A stretch of DNA of 23,925 bases from the NCBI GenBank assembly GCA_964572475.1, contig CAZNEZ010000040.1, positions 1 to 23,925 on the forward strand. Direction: 5' to 3'. Origin of the DNA: CAZNEZ01 sp964572475. Its GTDB lineage: Bacteria > Bacillota > Clostridia > Lachnospirales > Lachnospiraceae. The stretch's first letter is position 1. Every line of letters begins with the position of its first letter. The notes below the pieces were generated by a model that saw nothing but the letters and a program-made list of their open reading frames with translations, did no database searches and was not told the origin of the DNA. A program made the position numbers and the translations under genes. Positions 1 to 8,104 of this stretch are shown here, piece by piece.

Positions 1-5
1 AGATA

Positions 6-1682
6 TTATAATTCCCAAATTCCATCATCTATAAATCTTCTTGCTGTATCTTCTGCGGATTTAATAATTGCAGGCTCATATCCTATAATTCCAAGAAGTT
101 TAATTGCATTACGTGAAGTTGCTCTGCCCTCAAATAACTTATAATTAAATAATACATCATTATCTTTAACATCTTCCTGAAAATGATAGTTAGAATATAT
201 ATTTTCAAGAATATGAGTCAGCTCAACATCATGAGTTGCTGCAAAGCACATAACATTTTCTTTATTAAGGCTTGAAAGAATTTGAGAAGATGCAGCAATT
301 CTTTCAACTGTGTTAGTACCTCTAAGGACCTCATCTACAAAACACAGGACTGGAACTGAACTGGAATTAATACTATCAAGTATCCTTTTTAAAGATTTGA
401 TTTCAACTATATAATAGCTTTCATTGCTTTGAAGATCATCTCTAAGTGCCATAGAACTGTATATTTTGAAATAGTTTGCACAATATTTATTTGAAAAGCT
501 TATATTTACAGTCTGTGCAATAAGAGCATTAATAGCCACTGTCTTAAGAAATGTTGACTTACCAGAAGCATTAGAACCTGTTAGTAATACTCCTCTATTC
601 TCCGAAATACTATTTACTACCGGATTAGCAATCATTGGATGATAAACATCTATAAGCTCAACATGAGAAGAACTACTATTATCTAATTCAGGTGTACAAA
701 AATATGGCAGATATTCTTTGAATGATGCAATTGCAATTCCTGCCTCAATCTTACCTAGTGTCTCAAAAATCATATCAATAGAATCAATATTATTTATTAA
801 ACATTTTAGCATAGAATTGAATTTAATCAGGTCGACATGGGTAATCATCCTAACATAATCCATAATTATCTCTGAAAGGGAGCCTGACATGCTATTGCTT
901 GTCAAAAGTCCGATTCCTCTTTCAATTCCTTTAATCTTTAAATGCTCGTTATGAAGAACATCAGAATACTCTTTTAACTCTGGAATGGATAATTTGACAA
1001 TCTTATCGGAAGCTGACAGCATACCTACAACGTATTTAAAACACACAAAATAACTTTCTACCTGTGCTTTGATTTTGTAATATAGAATTACATTAATTGC
1101 AATCGCGGCAATAAGCAAAATTACACCAACTGGAGGATTAATTAACATTACTATAATACTAATAATAAGAAGTCCTATACATCCAAAATGAACAAGACTT
1201 TTTCTGGTTCCCAAATCTTTTAAACGATAAATGAAATCAAATAATGAGATAGATTTGGTTCTGCCCATATATGAAAAAATCTCTGACAACTTAAAAGTTA
1301 TATCTGTATTATTCCTTAAAAAATCCGAAAGTTTTTTTCTCTTTGAAAGATTATTATCATTAAATTCAGGTGTTCTTAAAAGTTTGTAAAGATACTCTTC
1401 TCCTGCTGAGGAACGTGTGTTATTCAGTAATATAAATATAGTATCCATGTCAAGGTCATTCCATGTTATATCATCAATAACAAATTCATCACCTTTTTTG
1501 CTTAGAAAATAGTGCGAAATTCTTTCAAATTCTTCATATGAATATTCACGGTCTGGTCTGGCTCCAAATGCTTCTCTAATCTTTCTTCGTAATAATTCTT
1601 TGGAATTTTTGTTGGCTGCATATGATTGAACTGCGAAAAAAGCAATTAGAATTGCAAACCCTATCAAGTAATATATTTCCAT
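6..1682 (-). CDS. Membrane-anchored MutS-family ATPase (MutS domain V protein)
   Basis: A 558-residue protein whose C-terminal half is the MutS ABC-type ATPase: Walker A GSNASGKST around residues 368-376 (Lys375), Walker B VDE with Asp450/Glu451, and the ATHD switch motif further on. It has no mismatch-recognition domain I like canonical MutS and no Smr nuclease domain like MutS2. The first ~20 residues are hydrophobic, and two further hydrophobic segments lie around residues 163-205, so the ATPase is probably tethered to the membrane. This architecture recurs in Firmicutes as 'MutS-related' proteins whose role is not established; mismatch repair is not implied. The gene lies downstream of spoIVA on the same strand, but a 123-base gap with a strong inverted repeat separates them. 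A start at 1682 is supported by AAAGG about 10 nt upstream. The family call is firm and the function is unknown. Confidence 0.85.
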   Translation of the reverse strand: MEIYYLIGFAILIAFFAVQSYAANKNSKELLRRKIREAFGARPDREYSYEEFERISHYFLSKKGDEFVIDDITWNDLDMDTIFILLNNTRSSAGEEYLYKLLRTPEFNDNNLSKRKKLSDFLRNNTDITFKLSEIFSYMGRTKSISLFDFIYRLKDLGTRKSLVHFGCIGLLIISIIVMLINPPVGVILLIAAIAINVILYYKIKAQVESYFVCFKYVVGMLSASDKIVKLSIPELKEYSDVLHNEHLKIKGIERGIGLLTSNSMSGSLSEIIMDYVRMITHVDLIKFNSMLKCLINNIDSIDMIFETLGKIEAGIAIASFKEYLPYFCTPELDNSSSSHVELIDVYHPMIANPVVNSISENRGVLLTGSNASGKSTFLKTVAINALIAQTVNISFSNKYCANYFKIYSSMALRDDLQSNESYYIVEIKSLKRILDSINSSSVPVLCFVDEVLRGTNTVERIAASSQILSSLNKENVMCFAATHDVELTHILENIYSNYHFQEDVKDNDVLFNYKLFEGRATSRNAIKLLGIIGYEPAIIKSAEDTARRFIDDGIWEL

Positions 1683-1707
1683 TTCTTCTTTACCTTTCTG
1701 TTATACA

Positions 1708-1740
1708 ATAATAGACTCAGTTTTAAACTGAGCCTATTAT
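1708..1740 (-). terminator. Long inverted repeat between spoIVA and the MutS-like gene, probable spoIVA terminator
   Basis: Two 16-nt arms (1708-1723 and 1725-1740) are complementary except at one position, which is a wobble in one strand. The centre is TTTAAA-like, so the usable stem is about 11 bp with a short loop. On the minus strand the stem is followed by only a moderately T-rich stretch, so termination may be partial. A TATAAT-like hexamer at 1736-1741 (minus) overlaps the repeat and could be the -10 of the MutS-like gene, but no convincing -35 is seen. Confidence 0.5.
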
Positions 1741-1805
1741 ATCATCATTAGTTAAATTTTCCTATAATAAAATAAAATATTTTGAGAATCATAGAATTGC
1801 TTAAT

Positions 1806-3281
1806 TTAGATAATAATGCAGATTACGCCGCCCTTACTGTCATTAGTGATTTTTTGCAATGTCTCCTGCATTTTTTGCTGTGTTTCTTCTGAAAGTTTTG
1901 TTATTTTACCGGATATTCCATCATTTACAATCTGATCTATCGACTTACCGAATATGTTAGTGCCCCAGATACCTTCTGGTGACTCTTCACTATTTTTCTT
2001 GATGAATTCGATTAGATCTTTAGCCTGGTCTTCGGTACCTACAATTGGTGCTATTTCAACCATTACACCGGCTTTAATCATATGTATTGATGGAGCTTCA
2101 GCTTTTATTTTAACACCGTATTTATTTCCGGTTTTAATAACTTCTGGTTCTCCTAGTATTATTTCATCTCTATTAGGTGTTACTACTCCATAGCCTTTGT
2201 TTTGAACACTCTCCATGGCATCCTTAACCTTACTGTAACTGTCTTTTAATAAAGACATTTCATGTATATTATTTATCAATTCATATTCACTGTCTATTTG
2301 AGTACCTGTTAATTCACTCAGTATTTTATAATATAAATCATCATTTAAATCTATCTTTATTGCAACCTTTCCGTTAGAAAGATCTTTACTTTCGATACCC
2401 ATTGACTTTATGTATTCATTATCCGTCTGCCAGTCTTTTTCACTTACATTTCTAATGTATTTAATTCCATCCATTAGTAATTTGACAACTTCAATTATAG
2501 AACTCTTAAGCCAATGGTCAATTGGAAGCATTTCAATCCATTTAGGAATATAGAAATCCAGTTCGGAAACCGGAAATTCGTATAGTACATTTTCAAGAAT
2601 AGAATATATATCCTCTTTTTTTAGCTGCTCACAGTTAACAGGCATAACCTTAACATTATTATTATTTTCTATATCATTTGCAAGCTGAATAGTTTCTTCT
2701 GAATGAGGATGAGCAGAGTTAAGAAGTACAATAAAAGGCTTCTTTAGCTTTTTAAGCTCGTTAATAGTTGTAGTCTCTGGTTCAACGTAATTTTCTCTGT
2801 TAATATCACCAAATGAACCATCACTTGTCACTACTATTCCAATAGTTGAATGATCATTAATAACTTTTTTGGTACCTATTTCGGCAGCTTTTGTAAATGG
2901 TATCTCATAATCAAACCATGGCGTTTTAACCATTCTTTCAACATCATTTTCAATGTGTCCACTCGCTCCTTCAACCATGTATCCAACGCAGTCAATCATT
3001 CGTATTTTTAATCCACTGATATCGCCTAAAGAAATCTCAACGGCTTCTTTTGGTATGAATTTTGGCTCCGTAGTCATTATGGTTTTTCCAGCAGCTGACT
3101 GCGGTAATTCATCTTTAGCACGAATACGGTCATTTTCGTCTGCTATTGAAGGAATAACCATCAAATCCATAAATCTCTTTATAAAAGTTGATTTTCCGGT
3201 TCTGACAGGTCCAACAATTCCTATGTATATTTCTCCGTTTGTCCTAGCACTAATATATTTGTACAGGTCAAAAGTATCCAA
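1806..3281 (-). CDS. spoIVA: SpoIVA, spore coat basement-layer ATPase
   Basis: SpoIVA is the cytoskeletal ATPase that polymerises on the forespore surface and anchors the spore coat in the mother cell. The N-terminal TRAFAC-like NTPase domain shows Walker A GPVRTGKST and the MIDCVGY Walker B region, and the C-terminus ends in the hydrophobic VICIII characteristic of the family. Three starts are possible: TTG at 3311, ATG at 3302 and TTG at 3281. I chose 3281. A near-perfect Shine-Dalgarno, AAGGGGG (3289-3295), lies 7 nt before it, the product (491 residues) matches the ~492-residue Bacillus protein, and the resulting N-terminus (MDTFDLYKYI) matches the family. The other starts lack a well-placed Shine-Dalgarno and would add about ten poorly conserved residues. 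Expression is expected in the mother cell under SigE, and a candidate SigE promoter lies upstream. Confidence 0.95.
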   Translation of the reverse strand: MDTFDLYKYISARTNGEIYIGIVGPVRTGKSTFIKRFMDLMVIPSIADENDRIRAKDELPQSAAGKTIMTTEPKFIPKEAVEISLGDISGLKIRMIDCVGYMVEGASGHIENDVERMVKTPWFDYEIPFTKAAEIGTKKVINDHSTIGIVVTSDGSFGDINRENYVEPETTTINELKKLKKPFIVLLNSAHPHSEETIQLANDIENNNNVKVMPVNCEQLKKEDIYSILENVLYEFPVSELDFYIPKWIEMLPIDHWLKSSIIEVVKLLMDGIKYIRNVSEKDWQTDNEYIKSMGIESKDLSNGKVAIKIDLNDDLYYKILSELTGTQIDSEYELINNIHEMSLLKDSYSKVKDAMESVQNKGYGVVTPNRDEIILGEPEVIKTGNKYGVKIKAEAPSIHMIKAGVMVEIAPIVGTEDQAKDLIEFIKKNSEESPEGIWGTNIFGKSIDQIVNDGISGKITKLSEETQQKMQETLQKITNDSKGGVICIII

Positions 3282-3309
3282 ATTACTACCCCCTTGTGCC
3301 ATTATATTC

Positions 3310-3331
3310 AATGCCTAACAATAAAGGCATT
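3310..3331 (-). other. Stem-loop at the 5' end of the spoIVA mRNA
   Basis: Perfect 7-bp inverted repeat AATGCCT / AGGCATT with an 8-nt loop. If the predicted SigE promoter at 3343-3370 is used, the transcript starts near 3336 and this hairpin sits within ~5 nt of the 5' end, upstream of the Shine-Dalgarno at 3289-3295. That is the geometry of an mRNA-stabilising 5' stem-loop; the function is inferred. Confidence 0.5.
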
Positions 3332-3342
3332 ATAATTGATAT

Positions 3343-3370
3343 AACATATGCTGTTTGGGGGAGATATATA
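3343..3370 (-). promoter_or_regulatory. Candidate SigE (mother-cell sporulation) promoter of spoIVA
   Basis: On the minus strand an ATATAT-type -35 (3364-3370) is followed after 13 nt by CATATGTT (3343-3350), which resembles the SigE -10 consensus CATACANT at six of eight positions. The position and spacing fit, and spoIVA is a known SigE-regulon gene in Bacillus. The region is AT-rich, so chance matches are possible. Confidence 0.45.
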
Positions 3371-3376
3371 CCAATG

Positions 3377-3407
3377 TATATAGATGTATACACTATACGT
3401 CTATATA
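3377..3407. repeat. 14-bp imperfect palindrome upstream of spoIVA
   Basis: Arms 3377-3390 and 3394-3407 are complementary at 13 of 14 positions around a CAC spacer. The repeat lies just upstream of the candidate SigE -35 and downstream of the histidine-phosphatase gene. It could be an operator or a cruciform-forming element. A terminator is less likely because there is no T-tract on either side. Confidence 0.45.
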
Positions 3408-3455
3408 TTAGTCGTAAATCAAAAAGGTAGTTGAGATATAGCGTTATCTATGCTT

Positions 3456-4163
3456 TTATTTATATTTTTCAATGAAAAAGCCTGAATTAGAAGGAATTTC
3501 TCCACCAGCATACAGATGTGAAATATCTCCAAGTCTTTTACATCTAAAGCATACTTCGCCTTTAATTCTTTCTTCAGTAACAAGCTCTGTTACTGATGTT
3601 GGTGCAACAAAGAACTGCTGCCATAATATTGGAGCAGGTATAAGTAAAATATGTGATAACATCGCAAATTCAACACCTAAATGACAATAGAATACAATAG
3701 TGTCTTCATTACCATCTGATGTTACATAATAGTTGTCTTTTCTATCATATCCATATGTGCTAAGTATCCCATCTATTCCCTCGCAAACCTTTTTATATTC
3801 AGCTTCAACATTGCCTGTTTGCATAACATCACTAAGATACCATTTATCTTTATCAAATAATTCAGGCTTTTTAGTCCAATAAGCAGGCATAAAGTCCCAG
3901 GGAATTCTGTCGTTGCCCGTCTCAGGGTCTTTGATATTAACATAAAATTCTTTTAGCCAATCATATACTATGGCTTCGCGGTTAATTCGCTCCAAAGTGC
4001 ATTTGGCTGTATCTTTAGCACGTCCGAGAGGTGAACAGTAGAATTCACGAACATTCTCTTTTACCATTCTGTCAGCTAGAAGATTAGCTTCTATATAGCC
4101 TTTCTCCGTTAATGTATCATTCGCATAATCAGGGTCACCATGTCTAATAAATAGTATTCTCAC
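3456..4163 (-). CDS. Histidine phosphatase family protein (phosphoglycerate mutase-like)
   Basis: A 235-residue member of the histidine phosphatase superfamily. The N-terminal RHG motif (Arg7-His8-Gly9) supplies the phospho-accepting histidine, and the second catalytic histidine is His161 in FYCHLG. The SPLGRAKDTA segment is the usual substrate-phosphate arginine region. The substrate cannot be read from the sequence; small phosphate esters are typical, and genuine glycolytic mutase activity is not implied. The start codon is GTG at 4163, with GGAGG seven nt upstream. The gene is the last of the tightly spaced minus-strand run that begins with speD, 25 nt after the radical SAM gene. After its stop there is only a weak hairpin and an A/T run, so read-through toward spoIVA is possible. 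Confidence 0.85.
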   Translation of the reverse strand: MRILFIRHGDPDYANDTLTEKGYIEANLLADRMVKENVREFYCSPLGRAKDTAKCTLERINREAIVYDWLKEFYVNIKDPETGNDRIPWDFMPAYWTKKPELFDKDKWYLSDVMQTGNVEAEYKKVCEGIDGILSTYGYDRKDNYYVTSDGNEDTIVFYCHLGVEFAMLSHILLIPAPILWQQFFVAPTSVTELVTEERIKGEVCFRCKRLGDISHLYAGGEIPSNSGFFIEKYK

Positions 4164-4188
4164 TTTTTTGCCTCCGTATTATTATATT

Positions 4189-4791
4189 TTAGTTTTCGTA
4201 AGGTCTGATTCTATATTTTGCACCTATAGAATCACATATCTTCTGGCATTCTTTTTCATCATCTTCTGATATAGTAGTTGCAACTGTTGTCATTATTACA
4301 TTTGGAACATATTTTGTACAGTCGCGAGCAAAATCAAGCATTGCATCAAATGAACTGTCTCCAAACCTGCACCTAACAAGTTCGTTGTATTCTTTTTTAT
4401 TTGGAGTATTCAGACTTATAGAAACAGTATCAATTAGTCCTTCTAATTCACAAGCTGTTTTTTTGCCATGTATTAAATCGGACATTCCATTGGTATTAAT
4501 TCTCGTTTTGATTCCGAACGCTTCTTTTGCATATGCAGCAGTCTTAAGCAAAATATCCAGTCTTTCTGTGGGTTCACCAAATCCGCAGAATACAAGCTCT
4601 CCATACTGGCTAATATCAAAATTCTTAAAATCATTAATAATCTCTTCGTAAGATGGCTCATGCTCAAGCCAGAGACTACCTGAATTTTCCATTTCGTCGC
4701 GTGTTTTGCGAAGGCAGAATGTACATGCACAAGGGCATTTGTTGGTTAGATTAACATATAAATTATCATGTACTTTATATAGTATTGTCAT
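4189..4791 (-). CDS. TatD-linked-type radical SAM protein
   Basis: A short (200-residue) radical SAM enzyme. The cluster-binding CxxxCxxC motif is Cys19, Cys23 and Cys26, with an extra Cys21 between them. It is followed by a GFGEPT motif that binds S-adenosylmethionine and by an INTNG segment. Length and motif order match the family known as TatD nuclease-associated radical SAM proteins, which are usually found beside or fused to a TatD deoxyribonuclease. No TatD gene is present in this window. The reaction of this family is unknown. The gene starts at ATG 4791 with GGAG five nt upstream, and it sits between the pyridoxamine kinase (40 nt) and the histidine phosphatase (25 nt), so it is probably co-transcribed with the polyamine genes. 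Confidence 0.8.
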   Translation of the reverse strand: MTILYKVHDNLYVNLTNKCPCACTFCLRKTRDEMENSGSLWLEHEPSYEEIINDFKNFDISQYGELVFCGFGEPTERLDILLKTAAYAKEAFGIKTRINTNGMSDLIHGKKTACELEGLIDTVSISLNTPNKKEYNELVRCRFGDSSFDAMLDFARDCTKYVPNVIMTTVATTISEDDEKECQKICDSIGAKYRIRPYEN

Positions 4792-4831
4792 GGCTTCTCC
4801 AATCTTTAATTGTGTTAATTAAAAAATCCTT

Positions 4832-5662
4832 TTATTTTAGTGTATCAAGTACTTCTTCAAAGCATACACCATCTGTAACAGGAATATCAAGTGCAATAGA
4901 AGCATTAATACATTTTTTTATGAAACTGGCAGCTTTTTTAACGGATTTATCGAACGGAACACCATTTACAGCATCAGCAATTAAAATGGAAGCAAATATG
5001 TCACCAGTTCCTGAACGTTGTGTACCTACTTTAATCGTTCTACAGAATCTTCCACTTTTGCCCTTCTCACATATGTAGTTAGCAATATATTCTCCCTGTA
5101 CTATTCCTGTAATAACAACCTTATCAGGACCTTGAGTTAACAATTGATTACTTATGTCAACTATTTCTTTACAGGACCATTTATCCTCATGATATGGAGT
5201 ATCTGTTAATAAACATGCTTCAGTTAGATTAGGAGTAAGAATATCTGCATATTGTACTAATTTTTTCATTTCAGTACACATTTCATCGTTATATGTAGAG
5301 TATGCCTTGCCGTAATCTCCCATAACAGGATCAACCAATACTATTGTGTCACTATTTCGGAATTCTTTAATAAATGAACTGACTATATTTATCTGCTCCT
5401 TAGAGCCAAGAAAACCTGAAGCAATCCCATTAAACACAAGGCTTAATAACTTCCAGTTATGAATATACTCTTCCATTCTATTGGTATAATCATCAAAAAA
5501 GTAGTTTTTAAAGCCAGTATGATTTGAAAAAATAGAAGTTGGTATAGGACAACATTGTACCTTAAGTTTGGATATTATGGGTAATGAGACAGCTATTGAA
5601 CATCTGCCAAAACCAGAGATATCATTTATTACTGCTATTTTGCATTGATTATTGTGTGCCAT
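4832..5662 (-). CDS. Pyridoxamine/pyridoxal kinase (PdxK/PdxY type)
   Basis: Phosphorylates pyridoxal or pyridoxamine to the 5'-phosphate in the cytoplasmic B6 salvage pathway. The 276-residue protein opens with the INDISGFGRCS substrate-site motif, has the DPVMGD and TPNLTE segments of ribokinase-fold B6 kinases, and carries the catalytic GTGD anion hole with Asp221. I chose ATG 5662 (MAHNNQ) over an upstream ATG at 5677, because GGAG lies five nt before 5662 and would fall inside the longer coding sequence. It sits 30 nt after the carboxyspermidine decarboxylase gene. Two enzymes of the same operon (the SpeA-like and carboxyspermidine decarboxylases) need PLP, so its job here may be cofactor supply; this link is inferred. 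Confidence 0.9.
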   Translation of the reverse strand: MAHNNQCKIAVINDISGFGRCSIAVSLPIISKLKVQCCPIPTSIFSNHTGFKNYFFDDYTNRMEEYIHNWKLLSLVFNGIASGFLGSKEQINIVSSFIKEFRNSDTIVLVDPVMGDYGKAYSTYNDEMCTEMKKLVQYADILTPNLTEACLLTDTPYHEDKWSCKEIVDISNQLLTQGPDKVVITGIVQGEYIANYICEKGKSGRFCRTIKVGTQRSGTGDIFASILIADAVNGVPFDKSVKKAASFIKKCINASIALDIPVTDGVCFEEVLDTLK

Positions 5663-5692
5663 CTTTTCTCCATTCATTTTTGATTTTATAAC

Positions 5693-6862
5693 TTAAGATA
5701 ATCTATTTTTGAAGTCTAAATAACCAAATTCCTTAATTATCTTTATTCCATCCTTTTCATTATATGAAGCAATAGCCGGAAGATTCATACCATTAAATGT
5801 ATTGTTTTTAACCATTGAATAATGTGCCATATCACAAAAAACCAAAATGTCTCCTGTGGATAGTGGTTCTTTAAAGGAATACTCTCCAATAATATCACCT
5901 GCAAGACAGGTTGGACCGCCTAATCTATAAGTATATTTATATTCGTTTGGCAGGCCAGCTCCTATAATCTCTGGACGATATGGCATTTCTAAAACATCAG
6001 GCATATGACAGGCAGCTGATGTATCCATAATAGCATTTTCAACTCCATTTTTTACAATAGATAAAACAGTTGAGGCAAGATAACCAGTATTCAATGCACA
6101 GGCTTCTCCCGGCTCTAGATATACCTGAACATCATAAGTGCTTTTGATGTGATTAATACATTCAATCAACGTATCAATGTTATAATCTGGTCTGGTTATA
6201 TGATGTCCGCCGCCAAAATTAATCCATTTCATTTGATATAAATATTTTCCAAATTTCTCTTCAACTATCTTTAATGTATTAAGAAGGGCATCTGAATTCT
6301 GCTCACAAAGTGTATGAAAATGCAAGCCCTCTATTCCATCTAAAAGTTCAGGCTTAAAATTATCAAGAGTTATTCCAAGTCTTGAGCCAAATGCACATGG
6401 ATCATATATTGTATGTTCCTGTTCTGTATACTCAGGATTAAGTCTAAGCCCTGCCGAAATTTTCTTACAAGAATTACCTTGTAAAATATCACTTGAATTA
6501 TTATAATCTTCTATTTTGTTCTTATATTTACACCATTGTTCAAAAGAATTAAATACTATATGGTCTGAAATAGATAATATTTCATCAATCTCATCATCTC
6601 TATATGCAGGTGAAAATATATGAACTTCACCACCAAATTCTTCATATCCGAGTTTGGCTTCAAATAAGGAGCTTGCTGTAGTTCCACTAAGATACTTATT
6701 CATAAGTGAATATTCCGAAAACATAGAAAATCCCTTTTGTGCTAACAGAATATGGCAACCTGTGGCATCCATTACACTACGAAGTGTTTCCATATTCTTT
6801 GTTAAAAGTCTTTCATCTACAATATAGCAGGGAGTTGGTAATTTACTAAAATTAATATCCAT
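5693..6862 (-). CDS. nspC: Carboxy(nor)spermidine decarboxylase
   Basis: PLP-dependent alanine-racemase-fold decarboxylase that converts carboxyspermidine (or carboxynorspermidine) to spermidine (or norspermidine), the last step of the aspartate-semialdehyde route. The 389 residues fit the family. The PLP lysine is Lys43 in LLAQKGFS, the phosphate-binding glycine loop is FGGGHH, and the C-terminal LGGPTCLAGD segment supplies the cysteine and aspartate of the dimer active site. The EPGEA motif is also present. The start ATG at 6862 has AGGA six nt upstream. It follows the dehydrogenase gene by 23 nt, the standard gene pair for this pathway. The sequence cannot separate spermidine from norspermidine formation; spermidine is more usual in Firmicutes. 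Confidence 0.93.
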   Translation of the reverse strand: MDINFSKLPTPCYIVDERLLTKNMETLRSVMDATGCHILLAQKGFSMFSEYSLMNKYLSGTTASSLFEAKLGYEEFGGEVHIFSPAYRDDEIDEILSISDHIVFNSFEQWCKYKNKIEDYNNSSDILQGNSCKKISAGLRLNPEYTEQEHTIYDPCAFGSRLGITLDNFKPELLDGIEGLHFHTLCEQNSDALLNTLKIVEEKFGKYLYQMKWINFGGGHHITRPDYNIDTLIECINHIKSTYDVQVYLEPGEACALNTGYLASTVLSIVKNGVENAIMDTSAACHMPDVLEMPYRPEIIGAGLPNEYKYTYRLGGPTCLAGDIIGEYSFKEPLSTGDILVFCDMAHYSMVKNNTFNGMNLPAIASYNEKDGIKIIKEFGYLDFKNRLS

Positions 6863-6885
6863 TTGTATTCCTATCTTTAATCGTA

Positions 6886-8085
6886 TTAATCAACAAGGTC
6901 TGGGTTGAAACTTTCCTTCCATGGTAAGCCAAATTTGTTAAGTGCTTCCATAAATGGATCTGGATCAAATTCCTCAACATTATATACACCAGGTTTTTTC
7001 CATTTGCCAGTCATAACCATCATAGCACCAATCATAGCAGGAACGCCTGTTGTATAAGAGATTGCTTGTGAGCCCACTTCTTTATAACATTCTTGGTGAT
7101 CACAAACATTATATAAATAGTACTTCTTTTCTTTGCCATCTTTTTTACCTTGAAAGATACAACCTATATTAGTTTTACCAATAGTTCTAGGACCTAAAGA
7201 TGCAGGATCAGGAAGAACAGCCTTTAAAAATTGGAGAGGCACAATCTGCTTTCCTTCAAATTCAATAGGTTCAATACTAGTCATTCCAACATTTTCAAGA
7301 CATTTTAAATGAGTCAGATAACTCTGACCAAATGTCATAAAAAATCGTATTTTTTTAATTCCTTTTATATTAAGAGCAAGTGATTCCATCTCTTCATGGT
7401 GTAAAAGATACATATCTTTCTCACCTATCTCAGGGAAATTATATACTCTTTTAATCTCCATTGGTTCAGTCTCGTGAAAAGTTCCATTTTCAAAATAGCT
7501 GCCCTTTGCACTTACTTCACGAATATTAATCTCTGGGTTGAAATTCGTTGCAAATGGATATCCATGATCACCTGCATTTGCATCGAGAATATCGATTTGA
7601 TTAATCTCATCAAATTCATGTTTCATAGCATAGGCTGAGAATACACCAGTTACACCAGGATCAAATCCACATCCAAGTAATGCTGTGATTCCGGCTTTTT
7701 CAAATCTTTCTCTATAATCCCACTGCCATTTATACTCAAACTTTGCGGTATCAACAGGTTCGTAATTAGCTGTATCCATGTAATCTGTTTTAGTTGCAAG
7801 ACAAGCATCCATAATTGTAAGATCCTGATAAGGAAGAGCAACATTTATAACTATATCAGGATTGTAACTATTGATTAATGAAATAAGTTCATCTACGTTA
7901 TCAGCATCAACTTGTGCTGTAGTGATTGTTGTGTTACCACCATCAAGTTTTTCCTTGAAAGCATCACATTTTGATTTTGTTCTACTTGCGATACATATCT
8001 CCTCAAACACCTCATAATTCTGACAACATTTGTTAATAACAACACTGGCAACTCCACCAGCGCCAATAATAAGTGCTTTTCCCAT
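6886..8085 (-). CDS. Carboxy(nor)spermidine dehydrogenase (saccharopine dehydrogenase family)
   Basis: NADPH-dependent enzyme that condenses a diamine with aspartate beta-semialdehyde and reduces the imine to carboxyspermidine. It opens with a Rossmann nucleotide-binding fold, ALIIGAGGVASVV at residues 4-16, followed by the IASRT segment, and has the GFDPG motif and overall length (399 residues) of this family. An internal ATG at 8085 was chosen because GGTGA lies five nt upstream and the product then begins directly at the Rossmann strand. Starting at TTG 8097 or GTG 8094 would add only four or three residues. Generic annotation would say saccharopine or lysine dehydrogenase, but its place next to nspC and speE argues for the polyamine enzyme. 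The diamine could be putrescine, cadaverine, diaminopropane or agmatine. Confidence 0.88.
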   Translation of the reverse strand: MGKALIIGAGGVASVVINKCCQNYEVFEEICIASRTKSKCDAFKEKLDGGNTTITTAQVDADNVDELISLINSYNPDIVINVALPYQDLTIMDACLATKTDYMDTANYEPVDTAKFEYKWQWDYRERFEKAGITALLGCGFDPGVTGVFSAYAMKHEFDEINQIDILDANAGDHGYPFATNFNPEINIREVSAKGSYFENGTFHETEPMEIKRVYNFPEIGEKDMYLLHHEEMESLALNIKGIKKIRFFMTFGQSYLTHLKCLENVGMTSIEPIEFEGKQIVPLQFLKAVLPDPASLGPRTIGKTNIGCIFQGKKDGKEKKYYLYNVCDHQECYKEVGSQAISYTTGVPAMIGAMMVMTGKWKKPGVYNVEEFDPDPFMEALNKFGLPWKESFNPDLVD

Positions 8086-8104
8086 TAAATTCACCAATCC
8101 TTTT

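Noticed and set aside
1954..2193. Plus-strand open frames within spoIVA, including 2953-3318
   Set aside because: They are antisense to a clearly conserved gene and lack ribosome sites and recognisable products.
6886..8085. Calling this gene a lysine-pathway saccharopine dehydrogenase
   Set aside because: The family name fits, but the immediate nspC and speE neighbours and the length match the carboxyspermidine enzyme better.
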